From an uncultured Clostridia bacterium (GTDB lineage: Bacteria > Bacillota > Clostridia > UBA1381): DNA of 32,533 nt. Position 1 is the first letter of the stretch; every line of letters starts with the position of its first letter. Location: assembly GCA_934462945.1 (NCBI GenBank), contig CAKSJF010000021.1, positions 1 to 32,533 on the forward strand. Reading direction: 5' to 3'. The notes under the pieces are model-generated. The model worked only from the letters and a program-made list of their open reading frames with translations, was not told where the DNA came from and ran no database searches. Below are positions 14,517-22,349 of this stretch, piece after piece. A program made the position numbers and the translations under genes.

Positions 14517-15602
14517 TTATAAAATAAGACTTTTTACTGCAAGAAAAAATAAATTAAGGAACGACCTTCCAGTTTTCTTTACAAGTGTTTGTTTAGAAAC
14601 CACGTCGATTGTCCGGACACAGACACCGTTTCGGAAAATTTCAGCCTCTCCGAGCTTTTCCCCCTGATTGATGGGCGGTATCAGATTTTTGGGAAGATGC
14701 AGACGGATTTCAAATTTTCCCGGGTCCTTTTCCGGGATGTCTGCGTCCGCAGCAGCGGCAAGGCTGATGCCGTTTTTCTCCTCCTTTAAGGTCTGCCCGG
14801 CAGACAGAATCCGTTTTTTCGACACGTCTGCAAATGCCCGGTCTAAGAGCAGTTTATGATCGTTCCAGTCGTTTGGTGCATGCAGCGTCACGGCAATTAA
14901 GAGGACTCCGTCCCGTTCTGCGGCGCTCACTAAGCACCTGCCGGTCTTTTTGGTGTACCCGGTTTTCACCCCCAAAGCGCCCTCATACTGATCTAAAAGC
15001 TTATTGTGGTTTTTTAAATAAATCGTCTGTCCGCTTGGGGTGGTGATTGTTTTTTGTTTTGTGGAGACAATTTTTCGAAACTCCTCATTTTTCATTGCAT
15101 AGGCGGCAATTTTCGCAAGATCCTGTGCCGTGGTATAGTGTCCGTCCTGATCGAGTCCGTTTGGGTTTTGAAATTGGGTATGCTCTGCGCCGATGTTTTT
15201 TGCCTTTTCGGTCATTTGCTTTGCAAAGTCTGCCACATTGCCGCCCAGATATTCCGCAAGGGCAACTGCTGCGTCATTACCGGAATTGAGCATTAAGCCG
15301 TATACCAGATCGGAAACCGAAATGACCTCTCCGCACCGGAGATAAAGAGACGATCCCTCCTGCCGCTCGGCATTTTTGGAGACGGTGACCAATTCCTCTC
15401 CCTTTCCGGATTCAATCGCTAAAAGCGCCGTCATGATTTTGGTGGTGCTTGCCATGGCATGCTCCTTTTCCGCATTTTTGGAATAAACCACCTCGCCTGT
15501 CTCTGCCACCATCACACACGCGCATTCTGCGGAAATGTCCTCCGCAAAAACACACGGACAAAAAAGTATCAAAGCACAAAGAAAAGAAAGCATCTTTTTC
15601 AT
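14517..15602 (-). CDS. D-alanyl-D-alanine carboxypeptidase (PBP5/DacF type)
   Basis: The start at 15602 (MKKMLSFLCALILFCPCVFA) has an AGGTGG site 7 nt upstream; the longer frame from 15623 contains it. The 361-residue protein has a signal peptide and the three motifs of serine carboxypeptidases: STTK (nucleophile S52), SGN (107-109) and KTG (in GVKTGYTKKTG, near residue 210). A C-terminal segment (SFLNLFFLAVKSLIL) could be the amphipathic or membrane anchor that holds PBP5-type enzymes to the outer face of the membrane. It trims the terminal D-alanine of peptidoglycan stem peptides. It is the last gene of the vanZ-cls-rsmF-SNF2 run, 42 nt after the helicase gene. Confidence 0.93.
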   Translation of the reverse strand: MKKMLSFLCALILFCPCVFAEDISAECACVMVAETGEVVYSKNAEKEHAMASTTKIMTALLAIESGKGEELVTVSKNAERQEGSSLYLRCGEVISVSDLVYGLMLNSGNDAAVALAEYLGGNVADFAKQMTEKAKNIGAEHTQFQNPNGLDQDGHYTTAQDLAKIAAYAMKNEEFRKIVSTKQKTITTPSGQTIYLKNHNKLLDQYEGALGVKTGYTKKTGRCLVSAAERDGVLLIAVTLHAPNDWNDHKLLLDRAFADVSKKRILSAGQTLKEEKNGISLAAAADADIPEKDPGKFEIRLHLPKNLIPPINQGEKLGEAEIFRNGVCVRTIDVVSKQTLVKKTGRSFLNLFFLAVKSLIL

Positions 15603-15644
15603 AAAAAAACCACCTCTAAACAATTTATGAGATGGTTTTCTTCA

Positions 15645-18600
15645 TTATTCAAAAAGTTTCCGAAGCTCCTCGCGGCTCAAAGAGGAAATCAGACTGGTGT
15701 TTTCCTCAATAATCCGGTCGGCAAGATTCCGCTTTTTCTCAGAAAGCTTTAAAATCTGCTCCTCAATTGTTCCCTTGGTTGCCAGCTTGATAATCTGCAC
15801 CGCTTTCGTTTGTCCGATCCGGTAAGCACGGTCGGACGCCTGATCGGTGACCGCCGGATTCCACCAGGGATCATAGTGCACCACCATGTCCGCACCGGTG
15901 AGATTCAAGCCTGTTCCGCCGGCTTTTAAAGAGATCAGAAAAACGTCTCCCTCGCCGCTGTTAAACCGGTCGGCAAGCGCAATCCGCTGTGCAGACGGCG
16001 TTGCGCCGTCTAAATAGAAATAGCTGATTCCCAATTGCCGCAGCCGTTCCTCAATGATCGCAAGCATGGAGGTAAACTGTGAAAATACCAACACCCGGTG
16101 TCCTGCCTCCTTGGCAGAGTTTAAAAGTTCCTCTAAAAGCGAAAGCTTTCCGCTGCCCTTTTGGTAGTCCTCGTCAATCAGCTTTGGATGACAGCAGATC
16201 TGCCGCAGACGGAGCAGGAGCGAAAGAATCCGGATGGTATTCTCGCCGCCGGCAGCCAGATACGCGTCCGCCTCCCGGCGCGCCGCCGCAAGATAGGCGC
16301 TGTACATCTTCTGCTGTTCCGGCTCTAAGGGAGCATAGACGTTATTTTCAATCTTCTCCGGCAACTCGGACAGCACATCCGCTTTCATTCTCCTGAGGAT
16401 AAACGGATGGACGCGGTTCTTTAAATCCTCACCTGCCGGACTGCCACCGTCACGCAGGAGCGGACGCTCATATTTTTCTAAAAAGCTCTGATGCGTGGAA
16501 AGATAACCCGGCATCACAAAGTCAAAAATCGACCATAGCTCCGAAACGGTATTCTCAATCGGTGTACCGGTCAGAGCAAAGCGTCCGTCGGAATGCAGCT
16601 TTTTTGCCGCCATTGCATTCATCGTCCGCGGATTTTTAATATACTGCGCCTCGTCTAAAAAGCAGTTGGAAAAATGCTTTTTCTGGTATAAATCAACATC
16701 GCGCCGCAGGAGTGCATAAGAGGTGATTAAAAATTGGTAACCGTCGGTATTTTCCAGGGAGCGCTCGCGTTCCTCTCTTGTTCCGTCGATAATTTTTGCC
16801 CTTGCCTCCGGGGCAAACCGCTCAATCTCCTGAAGCCAGTTATAGGTGAGTGCGCTCGGTGCAACCACTAAGGACGGCTTTTCCGGTTTTTCGCTCATCA
16901 CAAATGCAATCACCTGAAGTGTTTTTCCAAGACCCATATCATCTGCTAAAATCCCGCCCATGTCCAGTGCAAAAAGCTGGGCCATCCAGTCGACGCCGTC
17001 CTTTTGGTAGCCGCGCAGAAGTTTATTCAAATGCTCCGGCAGCGTTGCATGAAGTTTTTTGACCGATTCCTCCAGCTTTAAAAATGCTTCCTCCGCCTGA
17101 AGACTTCCCTGCTCTGCAAGGCTCATTAAATAGAGCATGTACCGCTTGGAAAATGTTTTTTCCTGCTTTTTTAACTCGTCCTTGGAAAATTCCATCTGCC
17201 CGATCATGGAAAGCAGCGGATGATTTTTTTCTAAATCGATAAAACTGCCGTCCTGAAAGCGGTAAAACTTCTGCTCCTCCCGGAGCGCGGATAATAGGGA
17301 GGAAAGCTCCTCCGGGGTAAGGTCGGTATCAAAATCCACCTTTAAAAGGTCGATTTTTTCGTCATATTCCACGCGTGCCTGAATCTGCGGCGTCCGCTCG
17401 CGCAGCATTTCGGTAAAGGCATTGCTCATCACCACTGTCGCTAATTTTGAAAGCTCCGGAAGTTCCTCGCGGAAGAACCGGAAAATTGCCGCATTGCCCT
17501 CTAAGGAATAAGTATTTTCCGAAAGAGAAAAATCCCGGAAATGCCTTAAAATCTGTTCCTCTGCCTCATACTGACGGATCAAAATTTTTCCGCTGTAGCT
17601 TTGCTCATAGGGAAGCCGCAGCGAAACACCGCCGTAATGCGCAATAACCACGGCTGTGATTCCCCGATCCTTGCAGTCCAGATAAAGGTCGAAGGCTGCA
17701 TTTTCGTCTATAATGACTTCTTCTACACCCTGCAAAACCACGCCGCGGCGGTTTTTCAGCATGGGAAGAATCTTTTCTGCAAACTCTAAGCGGTGGTTTT
17801 TGGAAAAATCAATCTCCGTCCGCTGTTCCTCAATCACAGCATGATAAATCGGCATAAACCAGCTGCGCCACTCCTCCGAGGTGTGGTAGATCTGTCCGTC
17901 ATAGAAAAACCATTCGCCGTCCGGCATGAGCGCTGATCCGCTTTCTGTGACCGTCAGACTGATATTCTCGTCCGTTGCCGTCACATCCACCGTAATATCC
18001 GGATCTTCCTCTAAAATCACCGCGTCCGAAAGCTGCATGCCGTCAATCACAAGCTCACAGTCAAACTGTCCGATCAGGGGGAACAGCCGCTTTGCCGTAT
18101 ACGCGCCAAAGGTGGTTTCGGTCAGCCGCGGGGTGTAATAAAGCGCCTGGCTCGACTTGTTTTCATAGCTTTCCGCTAAAATCTGCAAAACCTCCTGCTC
18201 TGCCGGCGGAAAAATATACAGGTGCGGATCAATGGAATGATGCCGGGAAACCTTAAATTCCTTTTTCTGAATGTATGCCTCTAAAAAGCTTTCCACGCCC
18301 TTGATCGGCTCTAAATATTTTGTTCCAAGACGAATCACCGCCGCATAGGTGCAGCTGCCGTCCGTTGTGCGTGCAATCCGGAGCGTTAAGCCTAAATGGC
18401 ATTGCTCCCTCCGGCTGATTTTCTCATACTCGCTGCAAAGTCCGGCGGCAAGACGGTCGTTTTCATTCTGCGCGCCGTCGCCCGATTGCTCCAAAAGCTC
18501 TGCCTGACGCATTTTTAGCGTGGCAACAATATGCTTGCACGCAACCCCCATGGTCTGATAGTAGGGGCAGGTGCAGAGCATGTCGTGAATATGTCCGTCT

Positions 18601-18767
18601 GAAAAGGTGATCCGGACGTTATACAATTCCTCTCCGTCCACAATCGCGCCGATTGCGTCCTCCTCGCGGAGTCTTAAATGCACTCTGCCCTCCTGATAAT
18701 ATTCCAGTCCGCGCCGGTAGATGGCAGAAGAACAGTTTCTCTTGATTTCTTCCTCACTGATTTGCAT
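15645..18767 (-). CDS. SNF2-family DEAD-like helicase with N-terminal SWIM zinc finger
   Basis: The start is set at 18767 (MQISEEEIKRNCSS), after a GGGGGG site; the longer frame would run into the preceding gene. The protein of 1040 residues begins with a SWIM zinc finger, C65-x-C67...C77-x-H79 (CTCPYYQTMGVACKH). A long middle region follows, then the SNF2 ATPase: Walker A DDMGLGKT, DEAQ box in FLDEAQYIKN, TGTPIEN, and the helicase C half with RVLVFSQFTSML and SDRAYRIGQTKAVQ. Bacterial SWIM-SNF2 proteins are thought to move along DNA or displace proteins from it; the precise role is unknown. The family has DEAQ or DEGH in motif II and DEAQ is seen here. It lies 14 nt after rsmF. Confidence 0.93.
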   Translation of the reverse strand: MQISEEEIKRNCSSAIYRRGLEYYQEGRVHLRLREEDAIGAIVDGEELYNVRITFSDGHIHDMLCTCPYYQTMGVACKHIVATLKMRQAELLEQSGDGAQNENDRLAAGLCSEYEKISRREQCHLGLTLRIARTTDGSCTYAAVIRLGTKYLEPIKGVESFLEAYIQKKEFKVSRHHSIDPHLYIFPPAEQEVLQILAESYENKSSQALYYTPRLTETTFGAYTAKRLFPLIGQFDCELVIDGMQLSDAVILEEDPDITVDVTATDENISLTVTESGSALMPDGEWFFYDGQIYHTSEEWRSWFMPIYHAVIEEQRTEIDFSKNHRLEFAEKILPMLKNRRGVVLQGVEEVIIDENAAFDLYLDCKDRGITAVVIAHYGGVSLRLPYEQSYSGKILIRQYEAEEQILRHFRDFSLSENTYSLEGNAAIFRFFREELPELSKLATVVMSNAFTEMLRERTPQIQARVEYDEKIDLLKVDFDTDLTPEELSSLLSALREEQKFYRFQDGSFIDLEKNHPLLSMIGQMEFSKDELKKQEKTFSKRYMLYLMSLAEQGSLQAEEAFLKLEESVKKLHATLPEHLNKLLRGYQKDGVDWMAQLFALDMGGILADDMGLGKTLQVIAFVMSEKPEKPSLVVAPSALTYNWLQEIERFAPEARAKIIDGTREERERSLENTDGYQFLITSYALLRRDVDLYQKKHFSNCFLDEAQYIKNPRTMNAMAAKKLHSDGRFALTGTPIENTVSELWSIFDFVMPGYLSTHQSFLEKYERPLLRDGGSPAGEDLKNRVHPFILRRMKADVLSELPEKIENNVYAPLEPEQQKMYSAYLAAARREADAYLAAGGENTIRILSLLLRLRQICCHPKLIDEDYQKGSGKLSLLEELLNSAKEAGHRVLVFSQFTSMLAIIEERLRQLGISYFYLDGATPSAQRIALADRFNSGEGDVFLISLKAGGTGLNLTGADMVVHYDPWWNPAVTDQASDRAYRIGQTKAVQIIKLATKGTIEEQILKLSEKKRNLADRIIEENTSLISSLSREELRKLFE

Positions 18768-18781
18768 GCATATTCCCCCCT

Positions 18782-20119
18782 TTATCTGCTGATCACCCGT
18801 AGTCCCTTTGGGATATGATTCTTTAAAATTCCGTCCGATGCTTTCCCCCAGCCGACCGGAAATCCGTCTGCCAACACCGCCGTCCATCCCTTTTGATCGC
18901 AGGGAACGGTTTCTCCGCGTAAGAATTTTTTCAAGTCCTCACTCTCCGCCGAGAGGGAAACGGTTCTGAAAAACCAGTCTCCCGGTGTTGCCAGGCAAAG
19001 CGCGTGCGACGGTTCGAACCGGTTTTTCCGCAAAACACCCAGATGCAGTCCTGCACGGACAACCCGGAGTCTTTTGAGCGAAAGTCCCTGCGGAACAAGA
19101 TAGAGATTTTCTCCGAACAGTGCAAATGTACCCTCGCGTTTTTGGGAAAAGGTTTCCGATTCAAAAGCGCGGAACAGTTTTTCCGCCTCCTTGCAGTCCG
19201 ATTCCTCGGTTTGGAAATTACGTGCCTTTTTTTCTCCGCTTTTGCGGAATAGGGCAAGAAAATGCCCCTCTCCCTTTGCCAGATGCGGAAAAATCCGCTT
19301 TGCGCCGGAAAGATCGTGCTGCCATGTTCCAAGACTGTCAGAAAGACCCGGAAGGTTTATCGGAACAAGCGACAATTCCGGATATTCCGAAAGCAGCCAA
19401 TCGCAAACGCCCTCATTTTCACAGGGAGCAAAGGTGCAGGTGGAATAGACTAAATATCCGTCCTCCCGGAGCATTTTGACCGCGTCTTTTAAAATCAGTT
19501 TTTGCCGGTTTGCACACGCTTCGGTGTGGGCAATGCTCCATTCGGTCACCGCCTGCGGCTCTTTCCGGAACATTCCCTCCCCGGAGCAGGGTGCGTCTAC
19601 AATCACCTTGTCGAAAAATGCCGGAAACCTTGCCGCTAAATTCTCCGGGGTTTCGTTGGTCACAATGGTGTTGGAAAGTCCGCACCGTTCAATATTTTCC
19701 GAAAGAATTTTTGCGCGCTTTGGAACAATCTCATTTGCGATCAGTAAACCGCTCCCGGAAAGCTTTGCGCCTGCCGCGGTTGCTTTTCCGCCCGGTGCGG
19801 CGCACAGGTCTAACACAAAGTCCCCCTCCCGGATTGGCAATGCCAAAACCGGCGCCATCGCAGACGGCTCCTGAAAGTATACCAAGCCTGCCAGATGATA
19901 GGGATGATTGCCGGATATTTGGGATTTGTCCGCATAGTATCCGTTTTCACACCAGGGCACTTTTTCAAAACCCCTGCAAAGCTCTAAAAGCTTCGGACAG
20001 CTTTTCTGAATCCGCAGTCCGGTATATTGCTCCTCTTTGTCAAATGCGGCAAAAAAATCGTCTGCCGCATCCCCGAGCATGTCTCTCATTCTTTTTTGAA
20101 ATTCTTCCGGAAGCTGCAT
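18782..20119 (-). CDS. rsmF: RsmF/YebU-like 16S rRNA m5C methyltransferase (NOL1/NOP2/Sun family)
   Basis: The ATG at 20119 (MQLPEEFQKRM), preceded by AAGGAG, gives a 445-residue enzyme. The SAM-binding loop is VLDLCAAPGGKAT (about 102-114). The two cysteines of the catalytic cycle are both present: C178 in DAPCSGEG and C228 in YSTCTFAPCENEG. After residue 300 comes a smaller RNA-binding tail with a final VLADGFPVGWGKAS segment, as in the RsmF/YebU branch rather than RsmB. It methylates a cytosine of 16S rRNA (C1407 in E. coli). It is the middle gene of a five-gene minus-strand run, 11 nt after cls. Confidence 0.9.
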   Translation of the reverse strand: MQLPEEFQKRMRDMLGDAADDFFAAFDKEEQYTGLRIQKSCPKLLELCRGFEKVPWCENGYYADKSQISGNHPYHLAGLVYFQEPSAMAPVLALPIREGDFVLDLCAAPGGKATAAGAKLSGSGLLIANEIVPKRAKILSENIERCGLSNTIVTNETPENLAARFPAFFDKVIVDAPCSGEGMFRKEPQAVTEWSIAHTEACANRQKLILKDAVKMLREDGYLVYSTCTFAPCENEGVCDWLLSEYPELSLVPINLPGLSDSLGTWQHDLSGAKRIFPHLAKGEGHFLALFRKSGEKKARNFQTEESDCKEAEKLFRAFESETFSQKREGTFALFGENLYLVPQGLSLKRLRVVRAGLHLGVLRKNRFEPSHALCLATPGDWFFRTVSLSAESEDLKKFLRGETVPCDQKGWTAVLADGFPVGWGKASDGILKNHIPKGLRVISR

Positions 20120-20130
20120 TTTTTTACTCC

Positions 20131-21558
20131 TTACATAATGGGGGAAAACAGACGGAAAAATCCCTCTTTCATAATGTTTCCCAGTCCCCGTTTTTCGTAT
20201 TCTTCTAAGGTCATCTGCCGCGATTTTTCCTGGTCGGCTAAAAAGATTTCCCGGCATTCCGACACCTTTTTCTTATCATAGATAAATGCGTTTAATTCAA
20301 AGTGAAGCTGAAAGCTCCGGATGTCAATATTTGTTGTTCCGATCGTTGCAATCGAATCATCCACCGCAAGCGTTTTTGCATGGATAAATCCGGGATAAAG
20401 ATAAACCTTGATGCCGGCAGATAAAAGCTCGCCCACATAGGACATCGAGGTGTAGTAAACATAGGATTTATCCGGAATCCCCGGCAGCATCACACGCACA
20501 TCCACACCGCTCTCCGCCGCCATCACGAGTGAGGTTAAAAATGCTTGATCCGGCACGAAATACGGTGTTTGTAAGTAAATATAGTCTCTTGCGTCATTGC
20601 ACATTTTGATCATACCGCACTTGATTTCCTCCTCCGGGGAATCCGGACCGCTGCCGACAATCTGCATTTTCGTATTGCCGCATGCCTTTGCCGTCTCTGC
20701 CGGGAAAAATTTTGAAAGACGGTTTGTAAGCCGCTCATGCGTGGAAAATTCCCAGTCCAGGGCAAAGAATTTCTGAATATCTGCCACAGCCTCTCCGGTG
20801 ATCCGCATATGCGTATCGCGCCAGGGAAGTCCCTTTTTTCCCTTTCCGGCATATTCCAGACCGATATTCATACCGCCGAGATAGGCAATTTTTCCGTCTA
20901 TTACGGCGATTTTCCGGTGATTCCGGTGGTTGATTTTAGAAATTGGCAAAAGACGAACCGGGAAAAATTCTGCCACCTGCCCGGCTGCGCTTTTTTTCAA
21001 GGGGCGGAACAGCTTTCTGCGCGTTAAGAATGATCCCATGCCGTCGTACATAAACCGCACCTCAACACCCTCGTTTGCCTTTTTGGTGAGCGCGTCCATC
21101 AGCTTTCTGCCGATTGCGTCGCTCCGGATGATGAAATAGAGAATATTAATGGAATCGGTCGCATTTTCAATATCGCGCAAAAGCATTTCGTATTTTTTTT
21201 CCGCGTCTGTGATAATCTCCACACTGTTATTCTCGGTGCAGTAGCTCCCGGCAACATGGGTGAGATAACGCTCTAAATCGCATGCTCCCTCCGGCAGATC
21301 CATGCTTTTCCGCGCGGCATGGAGCGTTTTGATAATATTATTGCCTTGCAGCTGCTTTTGATGGTATTGCTTTCGGGTGTGCCGTTTTAACCCTAAACCG
21401 AAGATCATAAAAATAATCAAGCCTACAACAGGGAGGGTGACCAGGCAGAATACCCAGGTCATAGACACCACCGGATCGCGCCGCTCAAAAAAGATTACCG
21501 CAAGCGCTAAAATAATATTCACACAGTATCCAATTAAAATCACATGCGATAATGTCAT
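20131..21558 (-). CDS. cls: Cardiolipin synthase (phospholipase D family)
   Basis: This 475-residue protein joins two phosphatidylglycerols to cardiolipin. Two N-terminal membrane segments (about 5-25 and 33-55, the PLDc_N region) precede two HKD motifs: H214-R-K216-IAVI-D221, and HAKTLAVDD near residue 395. Each is followed by the usual glycine-rich loop (GGMNIG and GTTNID). Length and order match bacterial Cls. It begins 4 nt after the vanZ-like gene and ends 11 nt before rsmF, so it is part of an operon. Confidence 0.95.
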   Translation of the reverse strand: MTLSHVILIGYCVNIILALAVIFFERRDPVVSMTWVFCLVTLPVVGLIIFMIFGLGLKRHTRKQYHQKQLQGNNIIKTLHAARKSMDLPEGACDLERYLTHVAGSYCTENNSVEIITDAEKKYEMLLRDIENATDSINILYFIIRSDAIGRKLMDALTKKANEGVEVRFMYDGMGSFLTRRKLFRPLKKSAAGQVAEFFPVRLLPISKINHRNHRKIAVIDGKIAYLGGMNIGLEYAGKGKKGLPWRDTHMRITGEAVADIQKFFALDWEFSTHERLTNRLSKFFPAETAKACGNTKMQIVGSGPDSPEEEIKCGMIKMCNDARDYIYLQTPYFVPDQAFLTSLVMAAESGVDVRVMLPGIPDKSYVYYTSMSYVGELLSAGIKVYLYPGFIHAKTLAVDDSIATIGTTNIDIRSFQLHFELNAFIYDKKKVSECREIFLADQEKSRQMTLEEYEKRGLGNIMKEGFFRLFSPIM

Positions 21559-21562
21559 ACCG

Positions 21563-21994
21563 TCATCCCTTTCTTCTTCGGTAGATTAAAAAGACCAAAA
21601 GCGCTGCCAAACATACACCGCTAAAATCAATCCAAACATCGGTCACCTGGCTCGATCTCCCTGGTATAAAGCTTTGGATCAGCTCATCGGTGCAGGCGGT
21701 GAGAAGTCCTGCAAACAGCACCGGAATCCGTTTTCCTGCCGCGCCTCTCCGGCTATAGACCGCCGAGAGAGAAAAAAAGCCGGACTGGAGGAAAAACTCT
21801 GTAAAATGCGCCATCTTCCGGATCAGATGATGCGTAAGCCATGGGGTTGGAACGGAGGATAGGAGCGCTGATACAAACGAAAATACCCGGCTGCTCTCCC
21901 CGTCTGAAAGCTCTGCATTTTGCAGGGAATTACCAAAGATAAAAATGGTCATAAGGATCGCCAATCCTAAAAATATTTTGCTTTTCCTGCTCAT
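21563..21994 (-). CDS. VanZ-like membrane protein
   Basis: The 143-residue protein has about four hydrophobic helices. It contains the VanZ family signatures: the first-helix IFGNSLQNAELSDGESS, the RKMAHFTEFFLQSG segment (conserved HFTEF-type motif) and the ACTDELIQSFIPGRSSQVTDVWIDFSG block. In vancomycin-resistance clusters VanZ alters teicoplanin sensitivity, but most family members have no known function. It is the first gene of the operon, with a consensus promoter and an AAGGAG site upstream. Confidence 0.9.
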   Translation of the reverse strand: MSRKSKIFLGLAILMTIFIFGNSLQNAELSDGESSRVFSFVSALLSSVPTPWLTHHLIRKMAHFTEFFLQSGFFSLSAVYSRRGAAGKRIPVLFAGLLTACTDELIQSFIPGRSSQVTDVWIDFSGVCLAALLVFLIYRRRKG

Positions 21995-22026
21995 ATTTTT
22001 TCTCCTTATCCGCTCAATTTATTTCC

Positions 22027-22055
22027 ATTATAGCATGGAAATTTAAAAAAAGCAA
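22027..22055 (-). promoter_or_regulatory. Promoter of the vanZ-cls-rsmF-SNF2-dac operon
   Basis: Minus-strand TTGCTT (22055-22050) and exact TATAAT (22032-22027) are spaced by 17 nt. It is the only strong promoter seen ahead of the five-gene run. Confidence 0.75.
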
Positions 22056-22073
22056 GTCATAAAATCTGACGAA

Positions 22074-22122
22074 ACACGGTTTTTGAATACGAAAACACGG
22101 GCGGATAATATCCGCCCCTACG
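22074..22122. repeat. Dispersed palindromic repeat, copy 1
   Basis: The core GGCGGATAATATCCGCC is a near-perfect palindrome within a 25-nt unit (22098-22122). It is preceded by ACACGGTTTTTGAAT (22074-22088). Copy 2 is inverted at 22243; copy 3 at 30760 shares the same left flank. Confidence 0.85.
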
Positions 22123-22242
22123 GTTATCGGTCTGTTTTATTATCGCGCAGCAAAAATTCAATGATATTTTTTGCCTGATGCCATTTCGGTTAAAATGCAG
22201 CAAAGAAATCTATACAAAAATAAATACCAATACGTCACACCT

Positions 22243-22267
22243 CGTAGGGGCGGATATTATCCGCCCG
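22243..22267. repeat. Dispersed palindromic repeat, copy 2 (inverted)
   Basis: All 25 nt are the exact reverse complement of 22098-22122. The 120 nt between the copies are AT-rich with no supported gene. Together with copy 1 it makes an inverted pair filling most of the 355-nt gap between vanZ and valS. Confidence 0.88.
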
Positions 22268-22309
22268 CTTCCTATGTTTCTAAGATTCGTTTTCCTTTCA
22301 GATCATCAT

Positions 22310-22340
22310 AAAAAAGGGACTGCACAACGACAATCCCTTT
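22310..22340 (-). terminator. Intrinsic terminator of valS
   Basis: AAAGGGA (22313-22319) pairs with TCCCTTT (22334-22340). In the minus direction the hairpin is followed by six Ts, 10 nt after the valS stop. Confidence 0.72.
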
Positions 22341-22349
22341 CTTTTATGA

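Noticed and set aside
22098..22267. CRISPR array
   Set aside because: Only two repeat copies, inverted to each other, each itself palindromic; no regular spacers and no cas genes.
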